Shown here in pieces: positions 23,177 to 32,090 of a stretch of 36,799 nucleotides of DNA. Below the pieces are notes generated by a model. That model saw only the letters and a list, made by a program, of their open reading frames with translations, did not search any database and was not told where the DNA came from. The position numbers were made by a program, and so were the translations under genes. The DNA comes from Desulfuromonas sp. (lineage in GTDB: Bacteria; Desulfobacterota; Desulfuromonadia; Desulfuromonadales; UBA2294): contig PKTZ01000146.1 in NCBI GenBank assembly GCA_002868925.1, positions 1 to 36,799 on the forward strand. Direction: 5' to 3'. Positions within the stretch are counted from its first letter, which is position 1. Each line of letters opens with the position of its first letter.

Positions 23177-24902
23177 TCCCGTTCTGGAACTGCATCGTGT
23201 AAAGTCGACGGTATAGACCGTCCTGGGCAACCAGTTGATCATGTCGACCCTGTTCGACGATCTTCCCCTTGTCGAGGACCAATATCTTGTCGGCATGCAT
23301 GACCGTAGATAGACGATGGGCGATCACGAGGGTGGTCCGGTTGTGCATCAGGTTCTGCAACGCCTTTTGCACCATCGCCTCGCTTTCGGTGTCGAGAGCA
23401 CTGGTCGCCTCATCGAGAATCAGGATCGGGGCATCCCGCAGGATCGCCCGGGCGATACAGATTCGCTGCCGCTGCCCTCCTGACAGGCGCACCCCGCGGT
23501 TGCCGATTCCGGTTTCGACCCCCTGCGGCAGCTGCTCGATAAACTCACGAGCGTAAGCCTGATCGATCGCATCATTGAGCTTCGAATCTTCTGCTTCGGG
23601 ACAGCCGTACAGGACGTTATTGCGGACCGATTCGTTGAACAGGAAGGTCTCCTGATCAACCAGGGCCAGGTTGGCGCGAAGGCTGTCGAGAGTAACTTCA
23701 CGGATATCCGTTCCGTCAACCCGAACTGACCCTTCGGAGACATCGTAAAACCTGTTCAAAAGGCCGGCTACCGTCGACTTGCCGGCGCCACTCGCCCCGA
23801 CCAGAGCGACGACTTCTCCCGGAGCGGCAGTAAAAGAGAAATCCTCCAGCACCTGTTCGTCACCGTAGGAGAACCCGACCCGGTCAAAAACGATTTCACC
23901 ACGCACCCGCGGCATAGCAACGGCGTCACTTGTGTCATGAATCTCGACCGGTTCGGCACGAAGCTCAAACACCCTCTCTGCCGCGCCGATCGCCTGCTGA
24001 ATCCGGTTGTAAAGCTTAGAAAGCTTCTTGGCCGGCGTGTACATGAACATGACGGCGGCCAAAATCGAGAATAGTTCCCCCTGCGTCATCTTCCCTTCGA
24101 AGACCCGGTGCAGGCCGTACCAGATCACGGCCGCGCCACCCAAGGAAAGCAGGATTTCCATTACCGGCGACGACGCGGCATCGTACTTGATAACCTTGCG
24201 GAAAAAAGAGTAGAACGACCTGTTTTCAGCCTCGAACTTGTCGTACTCTTTCTGCTCGGTGCCGAACGCCTTGATCACCTTGATCCCGGACATAGACTGC
24301 TCGAGGGCGGCGGTCAATTCTCCCATCGCCGTCTGCCCCTTCTTTGAATAGGACTTGATCCGCTTTCCGATCGCCGATGCCGGCCAGGCTGTCAACGGTA
24401 AAACGACAAAGGCCATTAACGCCATCTTCCAGTCGGCATAAAACGCGACGACGGTCAAAGAAACCAACGTCAGTACTTCCTTGAGAAGGCCGACCAGGAC
24501 CTCGGCTACCGACGCCTGCATGATGGTGATGTCGTTCAGGATGCGCGACATCACGGTCCCGGATGAAACCCGGGAAAAATAGCGCATCGAAAGGGCCAGG
24601 GTATGACCAAATACTTCGTTACGCAGATCGAACATGACCAGTTGCCCGGCAGTCCGGATGAAGTATTCCTGCACGTAGCGAGAAATACCTTTGAACGAAG
24701 CGAGACCGATGACGATGAACGGGACGTAACTGAGCAGGTCGGCCCTGGCCTCGACGACAATCCAGTCGATAAACGGTTGCACCAGTTTTGCCGCGGCCGC
24801 ATCCGACCCGGCAACACCGATCGATGCAATCACCGATACGAACAGCCGTCCCTTGTAAGGGCGGACATAGGATAAGAGTTTTCGGTAAATATCCCAGTTC
24901 AT
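23166..24902 (-). CDS. msbA: Lipid A export ABC transporter, permease plus ATPase
   Basis: Flips core-lipid A across the inner membrane. The 578-residue half-transporter has a six-helix type I exporter domain (about 1-310). The nucleotide-binding domain follows, with Walker A LVGASGAGKST near 368-378, the Q-loop LVDQETFLF, signature RLSGGQRQR near 478, Walker B PILILDEATSALD near 498 and the switch His in VIAHRLST. This is the usual MsbA length and layout. It begins the msbA-DUF374-waaA-lpxK run. The upstream 139 bases hold a hairpin terminator, so its promoter is unclear. Sequence alone does not exclude another lipid-linked cargo, but the setting supports lipid A. Confidence 0.93.
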   Translation of the reverse strand: MNWDIYRKLLSYVRPYKGRLFVSVIASIGVAGSDAAAAKLVQPFIDWIVVEARADLLSYVPFIVIGLASFKGISRYVQEYFIRTAGQLVMFDLRNEVFGHTLALSMRYFSRVSSGTVMSRILNDITIMQASVAEVLVGLLKEVLTLVSLTVVAFYADWKMALMAFVVLPLTAWPASAIGKRIKSYSKKGQTAMGELTAALEQSMSGIKVIKAFGTEQKEYDKFEAENRSFYSFFRKVIKYDAASSPVMEILLSLGGAAVIWYGLHRVFEGKMTQGELFSILAAVMFMYTPAKKLSKLYNRIQQAIGAAERVFELRAEPVEIHDTSDAVAMPRVRGEIVFDRVGFSYGDEQVLEDFSFTAAPGEVVALVGASGAGKSTVAGLLNRFYDVSEGSVRVDGTDIREVTLDSLRANLALVDQETFLFNESVRNNVLYGCPEAEDSKLNDAIDQAYAREFIEQLPQGVETGIGNRGVRLSGGQRQRICIARAILRDAPILILDEATSALDTESEAMVQKALQNLMHNRTTLVIAHRLSTVMHADKILVLDKGKIVEQGRHDQLVAQDGLYRRLYTMQFQNGNEE

Positions 24903-24930
24903 AAAATCAGTCTACGAACACCTTCTTTAG

Positions 24931-24962
24931 AAAAACGACAGCCCGGGGGCCTTCTCCCGGGC
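24931..24962 (-). terminator. Rho-independent terminator after lpxA
   Basis: On the minus strand a seven-base stem GCCCGGG/CCCGGGC (arms 24956-24962 and 24941-24947) with an eight-base loop is followed by TGTCGTTTTT (24940-24931). It lies about 80 bases past the lpxA stop and 29 bases before the msbA start. It would end the bamA-lpxA transcript or act as an attenuator for msbA. Confidence 0.8.
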
Positions 24963-24976
24963 ATTCGATATCGCTA

Positions 24977-25021
24977 TTAAAACTCACCTGAATCGAAAAG
25001 AGAGTTCATTCGTTGAACCAC
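24977..25021 (-). CDS. Possible 14-codon leader or remnant ORF between lpxA and msbA
   Basis: After the lpxA stop, a strong GAGGAGGG (25033-25026) is followed at normal spacing by GTG 25021 and a 14-codon frame (VVQRMNSLFDSGEF) ending at TAA 24979-24977, 15 bases before the terminator stem. A strong ribosome-binding site before so short a frame suggests either the remnant of a deleted gene start or a leader peptide. No homology is recognisable. Confidence 0.3.
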   Translation of the reverse strand: MVQRMNSLFDSGEF

Positions 25022-25041
25022 AATTCCCTCCTCAACACAAT

Positions 25042-25812
25042 CTAGCGGATAATACCTCGCTCGCTCCCCTTGATAAAATCGATGAACACCTTCACTTCCG
25101 GCAGATCCCCAGACTCGCCCATAATCTGCTCAAGCGCATCTTCAAGACGCAGATCGGAGCGATAGATCGTTTTGTAGGCATTCTTAATCGCCCGGACCGC
25201 CTCCTTGGAAAATCCGCGCCTTGAAAGGCCAATCGCGTTTACACCATGTGTACTCGCCCGGTCTCCCTGGGCGATGACGTACGGCGGAACATCTTGAGTT
25301 GCGATCGCGCCACCGCTGATCATGACATGGCAACCGATCCGCACGAACTGGTGGTAAGCCGAAAGCCCACCGAGGATAGCATAGTCGTCGACTTCGACAT
25401 GGCCAGCCAGAGTCGCACAATTAGCCATGATAACATGGTTACCGACCCGGCAGTCGTGCGCGACATGGGTGTAGGCCATAAATAGGTTATCGTCTCCGAT
25501 AATTGTCTGTCCGCCACCATCACCAGTTCCACGGTGCATGGTGACACTTTCACGAATCATGTTGCGATCGCCGATCTTCAGGGTTGTTTTTTCTCCTCCA
25601 AATTTCAAATCCTGTGGTGGGGCACCGATCGAAGCAAACTGGAAAATGTTATTGTCTTCGCCGATCTCGGTCCAATCCTCGATCACCACATGCGGTCCGA
25701 TACGGGTGCCGGCCCCGATCGAAACGTTTTCACCGATAACCGAGTAGGGACCGATCTCGACATTATCGCCGATTTCGGCGTTCGGATGAACGATTGCTGT
25801 CGGGTGAATCAT
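25042..25812 (-). CDS. lpxA: UDP-N-acetylglucosamine O-acyltransferase
   Basis: First step of lipid A synthesis: transfers a 3-hydroxyacyl chain from ACP to UDP-GlcNAc. The 256-residue protein is a left-handed beta-helix made of hexapeptide repeats from residue 1 ([20 protein letters not shown] spans the first coils). It has the catalytic-His segment [13 protein letters not shown] near 117-128, [13 protein letters not shown] with the second conserved His near 153, and the C-terminal helical domain with [15 protein letters not shown]. Length is typical (about 256-262). The ATG overlaps the fabZ TGA (ATGA). In the related gene order I expect, lpxI and lpxB should follow; here a short gap with a terminator follows instead. 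Confidence 0.97.
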   Translation of the reverse strand: MIHPTAIVHPNAEIGDNVEIGPYSVIGENVSIGAGTRIGPHVVIEDWTEIGEDNNIFQFASIGAPPQDLKFGGEKTTLKIGDRNMIRESVTMHRGTGDGGGQTIIGDDNLFMAYTHVAHDCRVGNHVIMANCATLAGHVEVDDYAILGGLSAYHQFVRIGCHVMISGGAIATQDVPPYVIAQGDRASTHGVNAIGLSRRGFSKEAVRAIKNAYKTIYRSDLRLEDALEQIMGESGDLPEVKVFIDFIKGSERGIIR

Positions 25813-26255
25813 TTGCTTCTCTCCCCGGAAGTAAAAGTCGCCTTCAACTCAGCTTCAGCTACCAGAGTCGAACCCACATAAGCTTTTCCGCTAAAGGTAT
25901 AGATTCCGCGGCGTAAACCAAGAAGATCAACCTCCATTCGAAGAACATCACCCGGCACCACCGGTTTACGAAATTTTGCCTTGTCGATACCGACGAAATA
26001 GGTCACCGCACCCTCGGCATGATCGCCCGTCACCTGACCGTAGATACCGCCGACCTGGGCCATCGCCTCAATGATCAACACCCCCGGCATAATCGGATGT
26101 CCGGGGAAGTGCCCCTGGAAAAACGGCTCGTTGATGGTCACATTTTTCTGACCGACAATCCCCTTCCCCTCCTTGATTTCCAGGATGCTGTCTACCAGCA
26201 GAAAAGGGTAACGGTGCGGCAACATTTCCATAATTTCGTTAACGCCGTAGAGCAT
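25809..26255 (-). CDS. fabZ: 3-hydroxyacyl-ACP dehydratase
   Basis: Dehydrates 3-hydroxyacyl-ACP in fatty acid elongation and so competes with LpxA/LpxD for the same acyl chains. The 148-residue hot-dog fold protein has [12 protein letters not shown] near 11-22, and the active-site region [23 protein letters not shown] (cut here as two pieces: [13 protein letters not shown] and IEAMAQ) with catalytic His near 53 and Glu near 67. The length is normal (about 145-150). It lies six bases downstream of lpxD and overlaps lpxA by four, the usual lpxD-fabZ-lpxA set in which lipid A and phospholipid synthesis are co-expressed. Confidence 0.97.
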   Translation of the reverse strand: MLYGVNEIMEMLPHRYPFLLVDSILEIKEGKGIVGQKNVTINEPFFQGHFPGHPIMPGVLIIEAMAQVGGIYGQVTGDHAEGAVTYFVGIDKAKFRKPVVPGDVLRMEVDLLGLRRGIYTFSGKAYVGSTLVAEAELKATFTSGERSK

Positions 26256-26261
26256 GATGAA

Positions 26262-27317
26262 TCACTTCTCCTTCATCCGGTTTTCCAGATCATCGATCTG
26301 TTTTTTCAGACGCTGAATCTCTTTGCGCATCTCGGGCAGTTTGGCAAACCCAGAACTCGCCTTCAGCCATTGTTTATGCGGCATGGTCGGGAAACTGGCT
26401 ACGGCCTGATTCCCCTCCGTGTCGGCGGAAACACCGCCGCGGGCAACTACCGTAACATTGTCCCCAATCTTTAAATGTCCGATTGCTGCCGACTGCCCGC
26501 CGAACGTACAATGATTTCCGATAATCGTACTGCCGGCGATGCCGACCTGAGCGACCATGATCGTATTTTCGCCGACCTCGACATTGTGACCAACATGTAC
26601 CAGGTTGTCGATCTTGGTCCCTTGTTTGACCAGGGTCTGCCCCAGAGCGGCCCGATCGACGCAGCTGCACGAACCGATCTCGACGTCGTCTTCGATAACC
26701 ACAGTACCGACCTGTGGAATCTTGAAATATTTTTCACCGTCCGGAGCGAAACCGAATCCGTCCGAGCCGATGGTGCAGTTCGGCTGCAGAATAACCCGGT
26801 TCCCGATGCGACACTCCTCACGTATTACCGTTCCGGAATGCAACTGGCAATCTTCACCGATCGTGACCCCGTCGTAGAGAATAACTCCGGGGTGAAGATA
26901 GCTCCCCTTGCCGATTTTGACATTCTCGCCGACATAACAACCGGCCGAAACCGTCACCTCCGGGCCGATGTCGGCGGAAGATGCTATGCAGGCCGATTCA
27001 GAGACGCCCTGACAGGGCAATGTTTCAACTGCGAGATGAGTCAGCACCTGGGCAAAAGCAAGATACGGGTTGTCGGACTCGATCCGCGGGAGATTGCCAT
27101 CGTAACCAAAATCGGGGCGGACGATCACCGCCGAAGCACCGGTCGAATTAAGCGCCGAAATGTACTTTGGGTTTGAAACGAAGGTAATATCCCCCGTCGT
27201 CGCCGCATCGATCGGGGCAACACGGCTTATCGTCAGATCCGGATCGCCGACCAGTCGGCCGTCGATCAGATCGGCCAACTCGGCCAGGGTCGCTGTTTTC
27301 GGAGCGGTGCCGGACAT
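26262..27317 (-). CDS. lpxD: UDP-3-O-(3-hydroxyacyl)glucosamine N-acyltransferase
   Basis: Third lipid A step: N-acylates UDP-3-O-acyl-glucosamine using hydroxyacyl-ACP. The 351-residue protein has an N-terminal uridine-binding domain (about 1-100, with APIDAATTGDITFVSNPKY near 34-52). A long beta-helix of hexapeptide repeats covers about 105-310, with the segment IDNLVHVGHNVEVGENT containing the conserved catalytic His near 243. A C-terminal helix, basic and coiled-coil like (MRKEIQRLKKQIDDLENRM near 330), closes the protein. The length is typical (about 340-350). It starts six bases after the skp stop and ends six bases before fabZ. Confidence 0.97.
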   Translation of the reverse strand: MSGTAPKTATLAELADLIDGRLVGDPDLTISRVAPIDAATTGDITFVSNPKYISALNSTGASAVIVRPDFGYDGNLPRIESDNPYLAFAQVLTHLAVETLPCQGVSESACIASSADIGPEVTVSAGCYVGENVKIGKGSYLHPGVILYDGVTIGEDCQLHSGTVIREECRIGNRVILQPNCTIGSDGFGFAPDGEKYFKIPQVGTVVIEDDVEIGSCSCVDRAALGQTLVKQGTKIDNLVHVGHNVEVGENTIMVAQVGIAGSTIIGNHCTFGGQSAAIGHLKIGDNVTVVARGGVSADTEGNQAVASFPTMPHKQWLKASSGFAKLPEMRKEIQRLKKQIDDLENRMKEK

Positions 27318-27323
27318 CTATTC

Positions 27324-27839
27324 TTACTCTTTGACAGCGTCCGCAGCAGCAATGAGTTTATCCGTCAGGTCGACTGAGTCAGCGGCATACACAACTCCGC
27401 CGCTACCCCGCTCGAGCAGAACATCGGCCCCTTCCTGTTTGGCTAATTCCTGGGCCAGATCGAGAAGCTTTTCGACGATCTGGTTGGTAAACTGGCCGTC
27501 GAGCTGCTGCAACTCTTCCTGGCGATCCTTGGCGTAACGCTGGAAGTCCTTCAGCTTCTGCTGGTATTCCCGTTCCTTGGCCGCACGGGCATCATCGGAA
27601 AGCAGTACCGCCTGCTTTTCAAGATCCTCTTGCAATGCCTTGAGCTCGTTCTGTTGCTCTTCGATCTTCCCTTCGAACTCCTTGGCCTTTTCGGTAATCT
27701 TGTTTTTGGCGTCCTTACCCATATCGGTAAGGTTCAGTGCTTTTTGCAGATCGATCACAGCGATATTTGCAGCATCGGCAACAGACGGTGTCACTGCCAT
27801 CACGAAAGCGAACAAAACCAGAATTCCTAACTTCTTCAT
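27324..27839 (-). CDS. skp: OmpH/Skp-family periplasmic chaperone
   Basis: Periplasmic chaperone that escorts unfolded outer-membrane proteins to the BAM machine. The 171-residue protein has an N-terminal signal peptide (KKLGILVLFAFVMAV... with cleavage likely after VADA near 23) and then IAVIDLQKALNLTDMG, the OmpH family opening. A long charged coiled-coil (about 45-125, rich in Glu, Lys and Gln) forms the tentacle helices. The ATG at 27839 has AAGGAGG about eight bases upstream, in the 29-base gap after bamA. The bamA-skp-lpxD order is the same as in many proteobacteria. Confidence 0.93.
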   Translation of the reverse strand: MKKLGILVLFAFVMAVTPSVADAANIAVIDLQKALNLTDMGKDAKNKITEKAKEFEGKIEEQQNELKALQEDLEKQAVLLSDDARAAKEREYQQKLKDFQRYAKDRQEELQQLDGQFTNQIVEKLLDLAQELAKQEGADVLLERGSGGVVYAADSVDLTDKLIAAADAVKE

Positions 27840-27868
27840 TGCGAATAACCTCCTTCAGTATCTTTTTA

Positions 27869-30115
27869 TCAGAAAAATCGTCCGATCGAAAATTCGAGTT
27901 CCGAATTGTTTTCACCCTCGATAGGATCGAGGTTGCGTCCCCACTCGAGGCGGAGCGGCCCGAGCGGGCTCAGCCAGCGGATTCCGCCGCCGACACTGTA
28001 CCGCATGTCGTCAAAAAAGTCCTCCTCTTTCAACCAGGCGTTTCCGGTATCGAAGAAGAGAACCGCCTTCAAACCCGCTGACTCGGCAAGCGGAAAAATA
28101 TATTCAAAATTAAAATAAGCCTCTTTTTCGCCGCCGATATATTCATAGCCACCCGTAACCGGCACCCTCGGGCCGACCCGACGCGACTTGAACCCACGGA
28201 TTGTCCGGATTCCACCGAGATAGAAGCGCTCGCTCAGCGGGATCTCCTCATTGCCAACTTCGAAGACCTGGCCGACTTGACCGTGCACAGAGAAGACCGT
28301 ATTCCACTTCCAGGGGAAGAAGCTGCGATGATCAGCCACGGTCCGGAGAAACTTCTCGGTACCGCCAATTCCGGCATACTCGACTGACACTTCCGAACGG
28401 GATCCTTCAGACGGATCGAGGTAAGAATCGGTGGTATCCCGAATCAGGGAGGTGGTTATCGACGACAGTGTCGATTCACCCTCGGCGTCTTTCACGATCA
28501 GCGAAGCAAACTCGTCGACGTCGGTGATCTCCTTTTGCTCGTAGCGATAGACGAAGACAGCACGCATATTCTTGGCGACCGGCACTCCGACCTTGACATC
28601 GCCGCCGACCTTATTCTCGGTATATTCGGTCCATTCCCGCTCGGTTTTGTAGACATCGAATCCGAGCGAAACGTTGGTATCGAGGAAATAGGGGTTGGTA
28701 AACCCGAGATTGTAGAGGGTGCTGTTGGCACCGAAAGAGCCGGACAGGTTAAGTTTGTAACCGCGGCCAAGGAAATTGGCCTGGGAGACTGATCCCTGGA
28801 AGATAAAATGATCGACCGAGGAGTAGCCGGCACCGATGCTGAAGGTCCCGGTCGGCTTTTCGACCAGGTCAATATCGACGTCCATCACCTTCTCGTCGTC
28901 ACTCTTGCTGGTATCGATATTGATCTCTTCGAAAAAGCCGAGTTTATTGATCTGGCGCCGGCTGGCGGCAAGGGCACTGGCACTGTAGAGATCGCCTTCA
29001 ACCAGCGCCATCTCCCGACGGATTACCTTGTCAACGGTCTTGGTGTTGCCGCGGATTTCGATCCGCCCGATTGCGACCTGTATCCCTTTTTCAATCTGGA
29101 ATTGGATATCGATCAGGTTCTTACCCGGGATAGTACTGGTCAGGGGCGAGACATTGACATATGCATAGCCGCGATCGGCGTAGAAATCATTCAGGCCGAG
29201 CATGCTTTCGCGCAGTTCCTTGCGCGAAAAGATATCCCCCTCCATCAGTGTCACCTGCTCCATCAGGATATGGGGCTCGGCGATCATATCCCCCTCGACA
29301 CCAACCTCGCCGACCGAAAACTGCTCACCTTCTTCGATCTGGATGAAAATCTCGAGATACTTCTTGTCTTCGGTCAGGGTGACGTACGGCTGCTTAACCT
29401 TGATCTGGACATAACCCTCGTTGAAGTACATGTCCTTGATGATTTCGAGATCGGTCTGCAGGATCTCTTTGTTGTAGGCGCCGGCATCAGTCAACCACGA
29501 CATGAAGGTGCGCCGTCGGGTCTGAATCGACTTGCGAAGTTTGCGATCGCTGAAGACCATGTTCCCCTCAAAGTGAATCTTGTCGATGAGAACCTTTTCC
29601 CCTTCTTTGATCCGGAAAATAACCGTCGCCTCGTTCTGGTCGTTGACATCCAGGTCGGGTTCGATCGAGACGGCATGGAACCCCTTTTCGACGTAAACGG
29701 CCCGGATCGCCTCGACGCTCTTGGCGACGACGCGCGGATTATAGAGGTCGGGAATCTTGATCGTCACTTCCGGAGACAGCTTGCTGGTTGAGACCTCCTC
29801 GTTCCCTTCGAAATCGATTTTGCGAATGAGGGGGCGTTCGACCACACTGTAAACCAGGAGTGTTTCCCCATCCTGCTCAACGATCTCGGCAGCCACATCG
29901 TCGAATCGGCCGAGCTCGAAAATAGAGAGAAGATCCTTGTCGATATCGTCGGTCGTAACCATGCTTCCGGCCGTGGACCCGATCTCAGCAAGGATGGCCT
30001 TCTCTTCGAAACGTTGATTCCCTTCAACGATGACACGGTCGACATTGTAGGAAGCGGCAACCACCGGGAACGGCATGATCAGCAGCATGGCAACAAGAAA
30101 AAAGAGTGACTTCAT
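27869..30115 (-). CDS. bamA: Outer membrane protein assembly factor BamA
   Basis: Central component of the BAM complex that folds and inserts beta-barrel proteins into the outer membrane. The 748-residue protein has a signal peptide (MKSLFFLVAMLLIMPFPVVA) and five POTRA domains over about residues 21-340, where repeats such as VDRVIVEGNQRFEEK, IRKIDFEGNEEVS, IDKIHFEGNMVFS and IGRIEIRGNTKTVD can be seen. An Omp85 16-strand barrel follows, with the conserved RGF motif in IRGFKSRRVGP and GGGIRWLSPLGPLRLEWG near the end, closing in a terminal Phe. I start at ATG 30115 because the signal peptide begins there; the longer frame runs into lolD. Confidence 0.96.
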   Translation of the reverse strand: MKSLFFLVAMLLIMPFPVVAASYNVDRVIVEGNQRFEEKAILAEIGSTAGSMVTTDDIDKDLLSIFELGRFDDVAAEIVEQDGETLLVYSVVERPLIRKIDFEGNEEVSTSKLSPEVTIKIPDLYNPRVVAKSVEAIRAVYVEKGFHAVSIEPDLDVNDQNEATVIFRIKEGEKVLIDKIHFEGNMVFSDRKLRKSIQTRRRTFMSWLTDAGAYNKEILQTDLEIIKDMYFNEGYVQIKVKQPYVTLTEDKKYLEIFIQIEEGEQFSVGEVGVEGDMIAEPHILMEQVTLMEGDIFSRKELRESMLGLNDFYADRGYAYVNVSPLTSTIPGKNLIDIQFQIEKGIQVAIGRIEIRGNTKTVDKVIRREMALVEGDLYSASALAASRRQINKLGFFEEINIDTSKSDDEKVMDVDIDLVEKPTGTFSIGAGYSSVDHFIFQGSVSQANFLGRGYKLNLSGSFGANSTLYNLGFTNPYFLDTNVSLGFDVYKTEREWTEYTENKVGGDVKVGVPVAKNMRAVFVYRYEQKEITDVDEFASLIVKDAEGESTLSSITTSLIRDTTDSYLDPSEGSRSEVSVEYAGIGGTEKFLRTVADHRSFFPWKWNTVFSVHGQVGQVFEVGNEEIPLSERFYLGGIRTIRGFKSRRVGPRVPVTGGYEYIGGEKEAYFNFEYIFPLAESAGLKAVLFFDTGNAWLKEEDFFDDMRYSVGGGIRWLSPLGPLRLEWGRNLDPIEGENNSELEFSIGRFF

Positions 30116-30134
30116 AAAAGCATTCCAGGACATA

Positions 30135-30803
30135 TCAAAAATTAACGAGACTGCCATCCTGCATCCGCACAATGCGGTCGAGGCGTCCGGCGAGCTGCTC
30201 CGAGTGGGTTACGATGACCATGGTTAAGTTGCGCTGTTCATGCAAACGCTGCAGCACAGCATAAATCTCATCCGACGTATGACTGTCGAGGTTGCCGGTC
30301 GGCTCGTCGGCCAGCAATATTTTCGGTTCCATCACCAGCGAGCGGGCAATCGCCACCCGCTGCTGTTCGCCGCCGGACAACTGCCCCGGTTTATGACTTA
30401 GCCGATGAGAGAGTCCGACATCATCGAGCAGACTTTTTGCCCGGGCGATCACTTCTGAATCCGGAAGCCGAGCGATCAACCCCGGCATCATGACATTTTC
30501 CAGAGCACTGAATTCGGGAAGCAGTTGATTGAACTGGAAAACAAACCCGATCGTGCGATTGCGAAAACTGTCGAGCGCCGCCCCCGTCAGACTGAAAACA
30601 TCCTGTCCCTCGACCTCGACCCGGCCGGAAGTCGGACGATCCAGAGCGCCGAGGATATGCATCAGGGTTGTCTTGCCGGCACCGGAAGCCCCGATGACGG
30701 CCAGATGTTCACCGACAGCAACCGAAAGGTTGATATCGTTCAGCACCTCGACCCGGTTAGGATCGGAGCCGTAACTTTTATGTAACGAATCGACGGAGAT
30801 CAA
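30135..30803 (-). CDS. lolD: Lipoprotein-releasing system ATP-binding protein
   Basis: ATPase of the LolCDE complex that extracts lipoproteins from the inner membrane for delivery to the outer membrane. The 222-residue ABC protein has Walker A VIGASGAGKTT near 35-45, the Q-loop FQFNQLLPEFSALENV near 88-103, signature QLSGGEQQR near 141, Walker B ILLADEPTGNLDS near 160 and the H-loop VTHSEQLA. It belongs to the MacB/LolD group. The start appears to be TTG 30803, the only codon that gives the normal N-terminus (ISVDSLHKSYG). It is preceded by AGGA at seven bases, overlapping the stop of the upstream permease gene, so translation is probably coupled. Confidence 0.93.
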   Translation of the reverse strand: MISVDSLHKSYGSDPNRVEVLNDINLSVAVGEHLAVIGASGAGKTTLMHILGALDRPTSGRVEVEGQDVFSLTGAALDSFRNRTIGFVFQFNQLLPEFSALENVMMPGLIARLPDSEVIARAKSLLDDVGLSHRLSHKPGQLSGGEQQRVAIARSLVMEPKILLADEPTGNLDSHTSDEIYAVLQRLHEQRNLTMVIVTHSEQLAGRLDRIVRMQDGSLVNF

Positions 30804-30812
30804 CGTATATTC

Positions 30813-32066
30813 CTACTCGTAGCGCAAAGCCTCGGCCGGATCCATCCGTGATGCATGCCAGGCTGGATAGACCGTCGCGACCAGGGAAATAGCCATTGCC
30901 AGGGCGGCAACAACAATAACGTCACCGGCCAAAACCTTCGACGGGAAATGCTCCATTCCGTATACCGCCTGATCGAAAATCCTGATTTGGAGAAGATTTT
31001 CGAACCACTTAATAATCGCGTCGGCATTAACCGCGAGCAACAGGCCGAGAGCCGTTCCGAGCGAAGTCCCGACCGAACCGATAATCAGCCCCTCGAGCAC
31101 AAAGATCCGCATAATGCTTTTCCCGGTCGCCCCCATCGATCGCAATACCGCGATATCACGTGTCTTTTCCATTACTACCATAATCAGGGTGGTGGCAATA
31201 TTAAAGGCAGCGACCAGCACGATAATACCGAGAACAATAAACAGGCCGAGTTTTTCCAGGCGTAACGCCGAGAGGAAGGAACCGAACATATCCTCCCAGG
31301 AACGGACGACCAACGGATACTCGATCGACTCGCGCAGATGCGCGGCGACCGGCTTGGCCTGGTCGTAGGATGTTGCTTCTATCTCCAGACCGGAGATCTG
31401 GTTCTCGGCATCCAGCAGCTTCTGTGCTTCGCCCATCGCAATGTAGGCGAAGTAGGTATCGAAGAAACCACTATGTTGCCTGAAAATCCCGACCACCTGG
31501 AACGGTTTCATCTTCGGCATCATGCCGAAAGGGGTGATGGTAAACATTGGCGGAATCACATTGATCGAGTCACCGACCGCGACCCCGAGTGTCGTCGCCG
31601 AATCGAGGCTGATAACGATCCCGGGCAGTTTGCGCTCTTCGGTAAAAATCAAGTCATCCGCCGACTGGTCAGCAATGGTCATCATCCGCATTTCGAAGAC
31701 CTTACTTCCCCGTTCCAACCCTTTGACGTTAACGGCGGCGACATTCTGATTCGACAACAACATTGCCTGATTGGAAACATACGGAGTGATGCTGACAATC
31801 TTGTCATCACTTTGGCGTACCTTTTCTTCCAACGCCTTGTAATCGTCGATTCCGCCACCATGCTTCTGGATCAGGACGTGCGGCACGTTGCCGAGGATTT
31901 GCTTGCGCACCCCGTCGTGAAAGCCGGTCATGATCGCCAGCACCAGGATCAGCGAAGCGACCCCGAGAGTCACTCCGGCGATCGAGATAAAGGAAATGAC
32001 CGAGATAAAGGTCTGTTTCCTCTTGGCGCGCAGATAGCGCATGCTGACGAACCATTCAAAATTCAT
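30813..32066 (-). CDS. Lipoprotein-releasing ABC transporter permease (LolC/LolE family)
   Basis: Membrane subunit of the Lol lipoprotein export system. The 417-residue protein has an N-terminal helix after FVSMRYLRAKRKQTFISVISFISIAGV (cut: RYLRAKRKQTF and SVISFISIAGVTLGVAS). A large periplasmic MacB-like domain covers about 50-265, and three further helices of the FtsX domain with VLRSMGATGKSIMRIFVLEG near 310 and ASRMDPAEALRYE at the end. Bacteria of this group often have one LolC/E protein (LolF-like) that forms a homodimer, and only one copy is present here. The 24-base gap to lysS and the direct run into lolD place it in the prfB-lysS transcript. Confidence 0.92.
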   Translation of the reverse strand: MNFEWFVSMRYLRAKRKQTFISVISFISIAGVTLGVASLILVLAIMTGFHDGVRKQILGNVPHVLIQKHGGGIDDYKALEEKVRQSDDKIVSITPYVSNQAMLLSNQNVAAVNVKGLERGSKVFEMRMMTIADQSADDLIFTEERKLPGIVISLDSATTLGVAVGDSINVIPPMFTITPFGMMPKMKPFQVVGIFRQHSGFFDTYFAYIAMGEAQKLLDAENQISGLEIEATSYDQAKPVAAHLRESIEYPLVVRSWEDMFGSFLSALRLEKLGLFIVLGIIVLVAAFNIATTLIMVVMEKTRDIAVLRSMGATGKSIMRIFVLEGLIIGSVGTSLGTALGLLLAVNADAIIKWFENLLQIRIFDQAVYGMEHFPSKVLAGDVIVVAALAMAISLVATVYPAWHASRMDPAEALRYE

Positions 32067-32090
32067 TGTGTTCCGTTGCCCGATTTATGT

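Noticed and set aside
26475-27176. Plus-strand 233-codon frame opposite lpxD
   Set aside because: lpxD on the minus strand has full-length hexapeptide repeats and the conserved His; the plus frame shows no domain.
28808-29791. Plus-strand open frame of 327 codons opposite bamA
   Set aside because: Its codons are exact reverse complements of bamA codons. It stays open because bamA avoids TTA, CTA and TCA. The protein has no recognisable domain.
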